Assembly (NCBI GenBank): GCA_947311125.1 | Contig: CAMZKI010000127.1 | Location: forward strand, 1-25,209 | Direction: 5' to 3' | Length of the DNA stretch: 25,209 bases | From: an uncultured Chlorobiota bacterium | GTDB lineage: Bacteria; Bacteroidota; Bacteroidia; Bacteroidales; JAADGE01 | Part shown: piece after piece, positions 1 through 7,976 of the stretch | Position numbering within the stretch: the stretch's first letter is position 1 | How the letters are laid out: each line of letters starts with the position of its first letter | Notes under the pieces: generated by a model | What the model was told of the DNA's origin: nothing | Seen by the model: only the letters and a program-made list of their open reading frames with translations | Databases searched by the model: none | Translations under genes and position numbers: made by a program

Positions 1-56
1 AAAATTATAATAATTATTAAGACAACTATTATGACAACAAAAGACATAAAAAAATA

Positions 57-1160
57 TTAAGTTTTTTTCTTATTAATAAAAATATCAGTAATTTTTTTTA
101 TTGACAGTCCGCCTTTATCTACACCGAGTATATAACCGAAAGGCTTGAGAGAGTCAACATTGTCACAAATTATTTTTACTACAGCCATAAAAGGAACAAC
201 AATAATCATTCCCGGAATTCCCCAAACTGCAGCTCCTGCAATTATACTTAAGATTGTTATAAAAGGGTTAAGGTGAACTTTTCCGCCTACAATTCCGGGG
301 GTTAAAATATTATGATCAATAAGCGAAATCGTAATATAATAAAGTGCTGTAGCCATAGCAACATACGGATTATTTTGTGCAACCAAAGTAAATGTCAGAG
401 GCACAATGCCGCTTACTATTGTTCCGAAATACGGGATAAACGAAAAACTTGCCGTAATCAGCCCCAAAATCAGCGGGTACTGAACCCCGATTATACTTAA
501 AGCCGTTGAGTGGGAAATTGCTAAGATTATAACGACAATCGTAACTCCCGTAACATATTTAATGGTAACTTTTGATATTTGTTTTATTAATGTTTCGGCT
601 AATTCGGCATGCCTTCTTTTTGCCAGTTTATGAATAAATGTTTCGGCTCTGTTTCTGAAAAAAAGCATAAAAAATGTAAAAATAGGAATAAACAGTAATG
701 CTTCTATCGTACCGGCTATTTTTAAAAAGACAACTTTTGCTTCTCCTTCGGAACCGGCAAAACCGGAAAGTTTTTCTTTTATCCATTCATTTTGGGCTTC
801 CGGCGACAGGTTAAACTGCCGAGATATAAAATCCTGTAACGCAGCAAAATTTTCTCCGGCATTTTGCTGTATCATTTTGTCTTCTGCTAATTTTTGAATT
901 TGATTTATTATAATGCTTATTGCTCCGCTTGATACAGCCAAAAGTAACAATACGGAGATTAAAACTGCAAGAACTCTCGGAAATTTTAATTTATATTCCA
1001 AAAACGAAGCAACAGGATACAACAAATATGAAAATAAAACGGAAATAGCCAAAGGATACAATATATGCTTAGCTTGTATAAGTGAATACAATACTAAAAC
1101 AATAAAAAATAAAATTATTGTTAACCTGAGGATTGCCGGATACTCTCTTAATTTATTCAT
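57..1160 (-). CDS. AI-2E family transporter (PerM/YdiK-like permease)
   Basis: A 367-residue polytopic inner-membrane protein. Hydrophobic segments lie at about residues 11-60 (two helices), 150-170 and then a run of helices over about 200-335. A soluble stretch at about 85-145 sits between the first helices and the rest, which is the usual arrangement of the UPF0118/AI-2E exporter family, and the length is typical. Glycine- and proline-rich C-terminal helices (GIVGGKVHLNP, then a WGIPGMI segment) match the family pattern. Members have been proposed to export autoinducer-2 or act as Na+/H+ antiporters, so the substrate here cannot be read from sequence. The gene starts 23 bases after the xseA stop on the same strand and is probably co-transcribed with it. 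The start Met is directly followed by NKLREYP and the first helix, so no alternative start is needed. Confidence 0.85.
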   Translation of the reverse strand: MNKLREYPAILRLTIILFFIVLVLYSLIQAKHILYPLAISVLFSYLLYPVASFLEYKLKFPRVLAVLISVLLLLAVSSGAISIIINQIQKLAEDKMIQQNAGENFAALQDFISRQFNLSPEAQNEWIKEKLSGFAGSEGEAKVVFLKIAGTIEALLFIPIFTFFMLFFRNRAETFIHKLAKRRHAELAETLIKQISKVTIKYVTGVTIVVIILAISHSTALSIIGVQYPLILGLITASFSFIPYFGTIVSGIVPLTFTLVAQNNPYVAMATALYYITISLIDHNILTPGIVGGKVHLNPFITILSIIAGAAVWGIPGMIIVVPFMAVVKIICDNVDSLKPFGYILGVDKGGLSIKKITDIFINKKKT

Positions 1161-1183
1161 ATTTCAGAAAACAAAATTAACAA

Positions 1184-2539
1184 TTATTTTTTAACCGTTG
1201 ACAGTATTTTTCCGTCATAAAGAAATGTTTCCAGTTCATCGCCTTTTTTAACGTCTTTAATTGTTCTTAACAGTTTGCCGTTACTTAATGTATAACTGTA
1301 ACCTGCTTTTAGTATATTGGACGGGTTTGACATATTATTTTTTTGTTCAAATAAAGCCAGCTTATGTTTTTCTTCTCTGAAAAAACCGGAAACGGAATTT
1401 TTCAGCTTTATTTTTAATAACTCAAAGTATTGTATTTTAGTATTTATGTCTTTATTAACGGCAGTTTTCAATTTTTCGGGATAACGCTTAAGCTGAAAAA
1501 TATGTAGGTTGAGTAATTGTTTTATCTTATGTTCATAATCTGTTCCGAGCAGTTCCAATTTGTTTTTTTGGTTTATAATAAGCCGGCTTACCGTGAATTT
1601 CATACTGTTTCCGAGTTCCGAAATTTTATTCTTATTTTCGGATAAAATATTCTCAACAGAATATGCAAAGTTTTCTGACAGAGAGTTCAAGTAATTATAA
1701 AATTCAGAAACAGTGTTGATTATATATTCGGCAACTGCGGTAGGGGTATTAAGAGATTCATAAGCAACAATATCACTTATTACGGCATCTCTTTCATGTC
1801 CTATTCCGGTGAGAACAGGCAGGGGGAATTGTGCAATGTTAACAGCAATTTTGTATGAATCAAACCAGCTTAAATCCGATTTTGAACCTCCGCCTCTTAT
1901 AATAACGACAATATCGAAATCCTTTTCTTCCTCATAAATTTTTTCCAAAGCATTTATTACTGAACCTTCTGTTTTTTCGCCTTGCATTGCCGATTCAAAC
2001 AGTTTAACGTAAAAGTTAAAAGGGCTTTTGTTCAGTTGATTTATAAAATCACCGTAACCGGCAGCCGTGTCAGATGAGATAACAGCAATTCTTTGAGGAA
2101 CAACAGGAAAATCAAGTTCTTTATTCATATCAGTAACACCTTCTTCTTCCAGACGTTTGATAATCATCAATCGTTTTTTTTCAATTTCGCCTATTGTATA
2201 GGTGGGGTCAATGTCAATAACATTCAGGCTGTAACCGTAAACTTCATGAAAAACGGCTTTTACTACAATAAGAACTTTTATTCCGGCTTCAAATTTGTGT
2301 CCCGTGCTTGTTTCAAAATAAGGCTTGAGCATACTGTATATTCTTGCCCAAATTGTTGCTCTTGCTTTTGCTTTTATATTTTCGTCTTCATCTTTTTCAA
2401 TTAGCTCCAAATAAGCATGTCCTCTGCTTTCTCTCAGTTCATTAATCTCTGCAACAACAAATATGCTGTCAGAAAAGTTTTGCTCAATTTTTTCTTTAAT
2501 TTGAAAATTAAGGTCTGATAAAGAGATATATTTTTCCAA
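1184..2539 (-). CDS. xseA: Exodeoxyribonuclease VII large subunit
   Basis: A 451-residue cytoplasmic protein, the catalytic subunit of exonuclease VII, which degrades single-stranded DNA to oligonucleotides in repair and recombination. The N-terminal 110 residues form the expected OB-fold nucleic-acid-binding domain. The catalytic core shows the family signatures IIRGGGS (about 213-219), GIGHERD (245-251) and TPTAVAE (265-271). A long, charged, coiled-coil-like helical region follows (about 280-400), then a C-terminal segment containing the GYSYT motif. All usual regions are present at the usual length. A -7-like box lies 30 bases upstream. The small subunit gene xseB, which often follows xseA, is absent; a permease gene follows instead. 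Identification is confident. Confidence 0.95.
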   Translation of the reverse strand: MEKYISLSDLNFQIKEKIEQNFSDSIFVVAEINELRESRGHAYLELIEKDEDENIKAKARATIWARIYSMLKPYFETSTGHKFEAGIKVLIVVKAVFHEVYGYSLNVIDIDPTYTIGEIEKKRLMIIKRLEEEGVTDMNKELDFPVVPQRIAVISSDTAAGYGDFINQLNKSPFNFYVKLFESAMQGEKTEGSVINALEKIYEEEKDFDIVVIIRGGGSKSDLSWFDSYKIAVNIAQFPLPVLTGIGHERDAVISDIVAYESLNTPTAVAEYIINTVSEFYNYLNSLSENFAYSVENILSENKNKISELGNSMKFTVSRLIINQKNKLELLGTDYEHKIKQLLNLHIFQLKRYPEKLKTAVNKDINTKIQYFELLKIKLKNSVSGFFREEKHKLALFEQKNNMSNPSNILKAGYSYTLSNGKLLRTIKDVKKGDELETFLYDGKILSTVKK

Positions 2540-2568
2540 CTCTAAGTGTTTTTAGTCAGTTTTATACG

Positions 2569-2576
2569 CAAAAGTA
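2569..2576 (-). promoter_or_regulatory. Candidate Bacteroidota -7 promoter box for xseA
   Basis: On the minus strand this reads TACTTTTG, a perfect match to the Bacteroidota -7 consensus TAnnTTTG. It would place transcription start about 23 bases before the xseA ATG. No clear TTG -33 element sits 19-21 bases upstream, so the assignment rests on the -7 box and its position only. Confidence 0.4.
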
Positions 2577-2622
2577 AGCAATTTGACTTAAACCTTATTA
2601 TAAAGTGTTGAATTTCTTTTTT

Positions 2623-2638
2623 AAAAGGCAGGATTGCC
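2623..2638 (-). terminator. Weak candidate terminator after the SUMF1-like gene
   Basis: Read on the minus strand, GGCA-ATCC-TGCC forms a 4-bp stem and is followed by TTTT. It lies about 30 bases past the stop of the SUMF1-like gene and before xseA on the same strand. The stem is short and the T-run is only four bases, so this is weak. Confidence 0.25.
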
Positions 2639-2668
2639 GAATATTAAAATAAAACGCAGTATTAATAT

Positions 2669-3472
2669 TTATTTTTTAGACCTGACTACTCTGAATCCCA
2701 AATACATATTTTTCTTTTTTGGTTCGAGGTATGAGCGTCGTGTAATAAAAAGGTGTTCCATTTTATCTCGTCTTGTGCCGCCTCTGAAAACTCTGTTTTC
2801 ACCTACATCCGGACCTTTAGGATTGATAGAATCGGAGTGCATATAATATGTTGCGTCATATAAGTCCCAACACCACTCGGCAACATTTCCGCTCATATCG
2901 TAGATGCCTGCTTCGTTGGGCAGCAGTTCGCCCGATTTATGTTCTTCTCCCTTATAGTTTTCACTAAACCATGCTACAGAATACGGGCTGTTGCTGCCGC
3001 TGAATACAAAACCTTTGGAACGGTCGCCTCCTTTTGCCGCATATTCCCATTCTGCTTCGGTAGGCAAACGGTAACCGTCTGAATTAAAATTACAGGTTAC
3101 TTCAAAAATACCTGCTTTATCGTCTCTTACAATATGGTATGCTTTGTCAAAACCGTCTCTTCTGCTTAACCAGTTACACATCATTACGGCACGTTCCCAA
3201 GTTATGTTTGCAACAGGAAAACCTTCTTCTCCGTAAGGATCACTGAAACCTGCAACTTTGCAAAATGCTTTGTATTCATCAAAACTCATTTCGTATTGTG
3301 CTATGTAAAAAGTGTCGAGCTTTACGGTATGTTTAGGAGTCTCGTCTTTAAATTGTTTGCTGTCGCTGCCCATTTCAAAAGTTCCGCCGTTTATAAGAAC
3401 CATTTTTATTTTCTTTTGAGAAAACAAATTAAAACTTATGAATATTGCCAAAAATGTGATATAAATTTTCAT
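2669..3472 (-). CDS. Secreted SUMF1/GldK-like protein (formylglycine-generating-enzyme fold, catalytic cysteines absent)
   Basis: A 267-residue protein with an N-terminal signal peptide (about residues 1-19, ending FNLFSQ). The rest is one FGE-sulfatase domain: an N-terminal INGGTFEMGS motif, then PKHTVKLDTFYIAQYEMS, RLPTEAEWEYAAKGG, DMSGNVAEW and a terminal VFRGGT...LGFRVVRSKK. In true formylglycine-generating enzymes the catalytic cysteines lie in the segment after the RGG(S/T) motif. Here that segment contains no Cys, so sulfatase-activating chemistry is unlikely. In Bacteroidota the same fold is used structurally in GldK/GldJ and in many secreted proteins. There is no lipobox, so it is more likely periplasmic or exported than a lipoprotein. 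It lies divergent to the ketosynthase operon, with 145 bases between the starts. The specific role is unknown. Confidence 0.8.
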   Translation of the reverse strand: MKIYITFLAIFISFNLFSQKKIKMVLINGGTFEMGSDSKQFKDETPKHTVKLDTFYIAQYEMSFDEYKAFCKVAGFSDPYGEEGFPVANITWERAVMMCNWLSRRDGFDKAYHIVRDDKAGIFEVTCNFNSDGYRLPTEAEWEYAAKGGDRSKGFVFSGSNSPYSVAWFSENYKGEEHKSGELLPNEAGIYDMSGNVAEWCWDLYDATYYMHSDSINPKGPDVGENRVFRGGTRRDKMEHLFITRRSYLEPKKKNMYLGFRVVRSKK

Positions 3473-3586
3473 TCGTAGTTATTTAATCATCCTTTATTAC
3501 ATATTTTATTTTTGTATTATAACACAAATTCCTTGCCTTAACGTTAATATTTGTAAAATATTATTTTATAAATCGGTTGACTTATT

Positions 3587-3594
3587 TAATTTTG
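3587..3594 (+). promoter_or_regulatory. Candidate -7 promoter box for the ketosynthase operon
   Basis: TAATTTTG matches the Bacteroidota -7 consensus TAnnTTTG perfectly. It lies 23 bases upstream of the first ketosynthase ATG, within the 145-base gap to the divergent SUMF1-like gene. A TTG is present at 3577-3579, but only 7 bases upstream, which is too close for a standard -33 element. Confidence 0.45.
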
Positions 3595-3617
3595 TAATCC
3601 GTTTTTTCTAAGTTTTA

Positions 3618-5378
3618 ATGATATACATTTCCTCGCATAATATTATCTCATCTTTAGGGTTTACATCTTCTGAAAATCTTAAAAATATAAGAAACGGAAT
3701 TTCGGGAATAAAACTCTCGGAAGATACGGAGTTGTCACCCGAAGCTGTTTTCGTTTCCCTTGTCTCTTACGATGAAATTGAAAAAAAGTTTTCAGAAATT
3801 TCAAAAAAAAGAGAAGAATACACGAAGTATGAAAAACTTTTAGTTTTGTCCGTTTCCGATGCACTTAAAGGCTCAAAAATTGACATAAAAAATGATGATA
3901 CCGTTTTTATTGTTTCTACAACCAAAGGCAATATTGACTTACTTGAAAAAGATAAAAAAAATATATTCTCGGCTGACAGACTGAAACTTTGGAGGTCCTC
4001 CGAAATCACAGCTGATTTTTTCGGTAAAAAAGACAATGTTTTGACAATTTCTAATGCTTGTATATCCGGAAGTTTGGCTGTTATAGTTGCACAACGTTTA
4101 ATAAATTCAGGGAGATATAAAAATGCAGTAGTAGCCGGTGCTGATATTTTATCCGAGTTTACTTTGTCCGGGTTTTTGGCGTTTAAAGCTGTCAGTGAGG
4201 GAGTATGCAAGCCTTTTGACAGAAACAGGACAGGAATGACCCCGGGAGAAGGTGCTGCAACTATTATACTAACTTCTGAAAAGTCTTTATCCGATAATTC
4301 AGATATTGTAATTTCCGGCGGGTCGACAAGTAATGATGCAAACCATATATCCGGACCTTCAAGAACAGGTAAAGAGCTTGCGTTTGCGATTAAAAATGCA
4401 CTTAAAGAAAGTAATTTAAAGCCTGATGAGATTGACTTTATTTCCGGGCACGGAACTGCTACGCTTTATAATGACGAAACCGAAAGCTTGGCTTTGGAGT
4501 TTGCCGGTTTGCAAAATGCACCTTTAACCGGAATAAAAGGTTATATAGGTCATACATTCGGGGCTGCGGGAATCGCAGAAACTGTTATTGCCTGTGAAGC
4601 TTTAAAAAATAACGAGATTTACGGGACGGCGGGTTTTGAAAAAACAGGTGTCAGCGGAAAAATAAATATACAAAAAGAATACAAAAGAACTAAGCTGAAA
4701 ACTGCATTAAAAACTGCGTCAGGTTTCGGAGGGTGTAATGCAGTTCTTATTTCGGAAAAAGAAAAAAAAATAATAAAAACCGCCGAAAAATCAGAAACAA
4801 ATCTTGTAATCATACGAAAAACAGTAATATCGGATAGTAAAATTATGATAAATAATAAAGAAGTATATGTTTATTCGGAAAATGAGAAAGATTTTTCCGG
4901 TTTTGCAAAATCAGTCTATAAACATTATAAAATAAAATATCCTAAGTTTTACAAAGCGGATAATTTAAGCAAACTCGGATTTCTTGCCGCAGAAATTTTA
5001 CTGAAAGATACTTCTGTTTTATTAAATTATAAAAGTGAAGATATTGCCGTGATTTTATCTAATGAAAGTTCTTCTCTAGATACCGATTTTAAATATCAAA
5101 AAACTATTGATGACAGAGAAAATTATTTTCCGAGTCCTTCAGTTTTTGTTTACACACTTGCAAACATTGTAATAGGAGAAATTTGTATCAGGCATAAAAT
5201 AAAAGGAGAAAATACCGTCTTTATATCAAAAAAATTCGATAAAAGTTTTATTTTTGATTATGTAAAGACTTTATTTGCAACAGGAAAGGCTAAAGCTTGT
5301 ATTGTGGGCAGATTAAATTACGGTTTTCCGGACGGAAATTATTATGCAGAATTTTATTTGACAGAAAATAAGATTTAA
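3618..5378 (+). CDS. Beta-ketoacyl-ACP synthase with C-terminal half-ketosynthase-like extension
   Basis: A 586-residue protein. Residues 1 to about 377 form a FabF/type II ketosynthase domain with a complete Cys-His-His triad: C148 in NACISG, H278 in GHGTATLYND and H312 in GHTFGAAG. It ends with the usual SGFGGCNAVL strand. It should condense an acyl starter or chain with malonyl-ACP. Residues about 395-586 are an extension not found in FabF. It contains an AVILSN...SSLDTDF segment, a YFPSPSVFVYTLANIVIGE segment and an AKACIVGRLNYG segment. This resembles the small stand-alone 'ketosynthase-like' proteins I recall from Bacteroidota flexirubin-type loci; it looks like part of a thiolase fold and lacks a recognisable nucleophile. 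It is the first gene of an operon, with ACP following 38 bases later. The ketosynthase call is firm; the extension's role is inference. Confidence 0.9.
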   Translation: MIYISSHNIISSLGFTSSENLKNIRNGISGIKLSEDTELSPEAVFVSLVSYDEIEKKFSEISKKREEYTKYEKLLVLSVSDALKGSKIDIKNDDTVFIVSTTKGNIDLLEKDKKNIFSADRLKLWRSSEITADFFGKKDNVLTISNACISGSLAVIVAQRLINSGRYKNAVVAGADILSEFTLSGFLAFKAVSEGVCKPFDRNRTGMTPGEGAATIILTSEKSLSDNSDIVISGGSTSNDANHISGPSRTGKELAFAIKNALKESNLKPDEIDFISGHGTATLYNDETESLALEFAGLQNAPLTGIKGYIGHTFGAAGIAETVIACEALKNNEIYGTAGFEKTGVSGKINIQKEYKRTKLKTALKTASGFGGCNAVLISEKEKKIIKTAEKSETNLVIIRKTVISDSKIMINNKEVYVYSENEKDFSGFAKSVYKHYKIKYPKFYKADNLSKLGFLAAEILLKDTSVLLNYKSEDIAVILSNESSSLDTDFKYQKTIDDRENYFPSPSVFVYTLANIVIGEICIRHKIKGENTVFISKKFDKSFIFDYVKTLFATGKAKACIVGRLNYGFPDGNYYAEFYLTENKI

Positions 5379-5416
5379 TTTATAATATTGCAGTTTAAAT
5401 TTAATAACACAACTAA

Positions 5417-5671
5417 ATGGAAAGTTTAATTAAAAAACTGAAAGAACAAATTATTGATGTTTTAAACTTGGAAGATACAGACCCGAGCGAAATAGAAACG
5501 GATGAGCCTTTATTCGGCGAAGGGCTTGGATTGGATTCTATTGATGCACTGGAACTTATTGTATTATTAGAAAAAAATTACGGTATCAAAACAGAAAATC
5601 CCAAGGAAGGACAAAAAATATTTTATTCGGTTAAAACAATGGCAGAATACATAAAAAAACATCAAAAATAA
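5417..5671 (+). CDS. Acyl carrier protein
   Basis: An 84-residue acidic protein with the four-helix ACP pattern. The phosphopantetheine attachment site is S41 in GLDSIDALEL, preceded by the conserved acidic loop. A 4'-phosphopantetheinyl transferase would load this serine so that growing chains can be carried between the neighbouring ketosynthases and the hotdog protein. It lies between two ketosynthase genes, only 3 bases before the second one. That position, rather than next to fabF/fabD/fabG, suggests a dedicated carrier for a specialised acyl or polyene pathway and not the housekeeping AcpP. Confidence 0.95.
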   Translation: MESLIKKLKEQIIDVLNLEDTDPSEIETDEPLFGEGLGLDSIDALELIVLLEKNYGIKTENPKEGQKIFYSVKTMAEYIKKHQK

Positions 5672-5674
5672 CAT

Positions 5675-6877
5675 TTGACAAAAAAAGTTTACATAACGGG
5701 AATCGGAGCAATTTCCGCAATCGGTAATAAAGTATCGGAAAATTACGAATCTCTTTTGGCTAAAAAATCAGGAATCGGAGCAATTTCCGTTCTTGATACA
5801 GTTCATAAAGGAGAAATTCCTGTTGCCGAAGTTAAATTATCCGATAAAGAACTGAAACATAAATTAGCTCTCTCTGGCGATGATGCCCTAACCAGAACGG
5901 CATTACTCGGTATAACAGCCGTTAAAGAAGCTTTTGAAAACGCATCTGTTTACGACATAAAAAAATACAGAACAGGTATTGTGTCGGCAACAACGGTTGC
6001 AGGAATGGTTGCAAGAGAGAAATATTACCTCGACTTTTTAAATTCAGATTTTCTAAATGAACACGTAAATACATTTGAAGCTGCCGACAGCACGGAAAGA
6101 ATTGCCGATTTTTTCGGGATTAAAGAATTTATGACGACCGTAAGCACGGCTTGTTCATCATCTGCCAATGCGATTATGACAGGAGTAAGACTAATAAAAA
6201 GCGGCTTGCTCGACAGAGTTATAGCAGGAGGAACCGATGCTTTATCAAAATATACTTTGAACGGATTCAATACACTTATGATTTTAGACAGAGAGAAGTG
6301 TAAACCGTATGACAATGAACGAAAAGGACTTAACTTAGGTGAAGCTGCAGCATACCTTGTTCTGGAATCTGAGGAAACAGTTAAAAAAGAAGGAAAAATA
6401 CCTCTTGCCGTTGTTTCAGGATATGCAAATGCTAATGATGCATTTCATCAAACAGCCTCATCTCCCGAAGGTTACGGGGCATATTCCGCAATGATACAAG
6501 CCTTAAAGACGGCAAATTTAAAACCTCAAGATATTGATTACGTAAATGTTCACGGAACAGGAACTCCGAATAACGACCTTTCGGAAGGAAGGGCAATGCT
6601 GAAAGTATTCAACGGAAAAGTTCCTAAATTCAGCTCAACAAAAGCATATACCGGACATACTTTAGCTGCAGCGGGAAGTTTAGAAACTGTATTTTCTGTT
6701 TTATCTTTACAGAAAAAAGTAATTTTTCCTAACCTTAATTTTCAAAATCCTATGCGGGAATTTGATTTAATTCCGCAAACGGAAATTTTGAAAAATGTTA
6801 AGGTTAAACATATTATGTCAAATTCTTTCGGTTTCGGCGGAAACGGAACTGTTTTAATATTTTCTGAAACAAAATAG
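5675..6877 (+). CDS. Beta-ketoacyl-ACP synthase (FabF-like, complete triad)
   Basis: A 400-residue single-domain ketosynthase. The triad is complete: C160 in STACSSSAN, H293 in HGTGTPNND and H328 in YTGHTLAAAG. The protein closes with NSFGFGGNGTVLIF. It starts with TTG at 5675, three bases after the ACP stop; this is the only start that keeps the conserved first strand (KKVYITGIGAIS). It is probably the elongating ketosynthase, possibly paired with the chain-length-factor-like protein encoded next (14 bases downstream of the stop). Two 19-base identical stretches in its 5' end (5699-5717 and 5771-5789) both encode GIGAIS. Whether it prefers saturated or polyene chains cannot be read from the sequence. 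Confidence 0.93.
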   Translation: MTKKVYITGIGAISAIGNKVSENYESLLAKKSGIGAISVLDTVHKGEIPVAEVKLSDKELKHKLALSGDDALTRTALLGITAVKEAFENASVYDIKKYRTGIVSATTVAGMVAREKYYLDFLNSDFLNEHVNTFEAADSTERIADFFGIKEFMTTVSTACSSSANAIMTGVRLIKSGLLDRVIAGGTDALSKYTLNGFNTLMILDREKCKPYDNERKGLNLGEAAAYLVLESEETVKKEGKIPLAVVSGYANANDAFHQTASSPEGYGAYSAMIQALKTANLKPQDIDYVNVHGTGTPNNDLSEGRAMLKVFNGKVPKFSSTKAYTGHTLAAAGSLETVFSVLSLQKKVIFPNLNFQNPMREFDLIPQTEILKNVKVKHIMSNSFGFGGNGTVLIFSETK

Positions 6878-6880
6878 TCT

Positions 6881-6888
6881 TAACTTTG
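6881..6888 (+). promoter_or_regulatory. Candidate internal -7 box before the third ketosynthase-like gene
   Basis: TAACTTTG matches TAnnTTTG and ends three bases before the ATG at 6892. Transcription from it would start at or inside the start codon. No TTG -33 element is seen at the right distance. It may be chance, since the operon reads through here. Confidence 0.2.
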
Positions 6889-6891
6889 AAA

Positions 6892-7950
6892 ATGGTTTAT
6901 ATAAACGGAGCAGCAAGTATTTCACCGCAAAACTCAATTAACTTTGATGTGTTTTTAAAAGGAATGAAAGTGTATGAAGATTTGTTCCTGAAATCGCTTA
7001 CTCCTGACTATAAAAAATATATGAAACCGATTGAAGCAAGGCGAATGAGCAAAACCGTAAAAAACGGAATTATTTGTTCTCAAATTGCAATGAACGAAGC
7101 CGAAATTGAAATACCCGATGCAATTATTTTCGGAACGGCACTCGGAATAGTTTCGGACACGGAAAAATTTCTTGAAAAAATGCTTTACGACAGCGAGCGA
7201 TATCTTACACCTACCTCTTTTATCCAATCTACGCATAATACGGTTGCCGCACAAATTGCACACAAAATAAAATGCCGTAATTATAATTTTACCTATGTAA
7301 ACAGAGGTTTTTCTTTTGAAAGTACCTTGCTTGATGCAATTATTCATTTAAAAGAAGGAAAAAAGAATATACTGGCAGGCGGCGGAGACGAAATGACGGA
7401 GCATTATTACAAGATAATAAAAAAAACAGGAATGTTTAAGCAAGACGAAACAAAAAACACAGACTTGCTGAAATATGAAACTTCGGGTGCTTTATGCGGT
7501 GAAGCAGTGTCTTTTTTTGTTTTGTCCGACGACAAAAAAACAGAAACATATGCCGAGCTTAAAGATTTAAGAATGTTTTATAAACCTGAAAATAATTCGG
7601 AAATAATTTCGGAAGTTGAATTGTTTATAGAAAGCAATGATTTGCAATGCTCTGATATTGACCTGATTGTAGCCGGTTATTCGGGTAACAAAAAAGAAGA
7701 TGAGATTTTTGATAATGTTTTATCAGATAAATTTCCCGAAACTCCGGCAGCTTATTTTAAACATTTATGCGGCGAATTTCAAACAGCAAGTTCTTTTGCT
7801 TTATGGTTGTCCGGTAATATCTTAAAATATCAAAAATATCCCGATTTTATAAAGTTAAATGCTAGAATTTCCGGAAAAATAAGCAATATTTTAATTTATA
7901 ATCATTATTTTAATATAAATCATTCGCTGATATTATTGTCTGAGGCTTAG
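6892..7950 (+). CDS. Ketosynthase-like protein without nucleophile (chain-length-factor-like)
   Basis: A 352-residue protein with the overall ketosynthase layout but a degraded active site. Where active homologues have V-S-T-A-C-S, this has V-N-R-G-F-S, putting Phe140 at the Cys position. The HGTGT region reads GYSGN, with Tyr263 for the first His. The second His is kept (H291 in YFKHLCGE). Loss of the Cys with retention of the fold is the hallmark of chain length factors, which dimerise with an active ketosynthase and shape the cavity; ApeC-type proteins of aryl-polyene loci are comparable. It follows the active ketosynthase by 14 bases, consistent with heterodimer formation. I chose the ATG at 6892; an in-frame TTG at 6886 would add two residues. 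Divergence from FabF is strong, so the partner role is inference. Confidence 0.75.
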   Translation: MVYINGAASISPQNSINFDVFLKGMKVYEDLFLKSLTPDYKKYMKPIEARRMSKTVKNGIICSQIAMNEAEIEIPDAIIFGTALGIVSDTEKFLEKMLYDSERYLTPTSFIQSTHNTVAAQIAHKIKCRNYNFTYVNRGFSFESTLLDAIIHLKEGKKNILAGGGDEMTEHYYKIIKKTGMFKQDETKNTDLLKYETSGALCGEAVSFFVLSDDKKTETYAELKDLRMFYKPENNSEIISEVELFIESNDLQCSDIDLIVAGYSGNKKEDEIFDNVLSDKFPETPAAYFKHLCGEFQTASSFALWLSGNILKYQKYPDFIKLNARISGKISNILIYNHYFNINHSLILLSEA

Positions 7951-7976
7951 AAAAATAAGAAAAGGACTTTTCCGTT

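Noticed and set aside
1..56. Possible start of another gene or a terminator at the window edge
   Set aside because: The only frame is 24 codons and no stable hairpin is visible; there is nothing to support.
913..1194. 93-residue plus-strand open frame inside the AI-2E permease gene
   Set aside because: It lies wholly antisense to a well-supported permease gene, shows no domain or signal, and its composition mirrors the opposite strand.
2669..3472. Sulfatase-modifying enzyme (true FGE)
   Set aside because: The terminal segment that should hold the catalytic cysteines has none, and no sulfatase gene is nearby.
3767..4210. 147-residue minus-strand open frame inside the first ketosynthase gene
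   Set aside because: Antisense to the ketosynthase active-site region with no recognisable fold; a shadow of AT-rich coding sequence.
6955..7347. 130-residue minus-strand open frame over the third ketosynthase-like gene
   Set aside because: Opposite a conserved operon gene; no motif or start context supports it.
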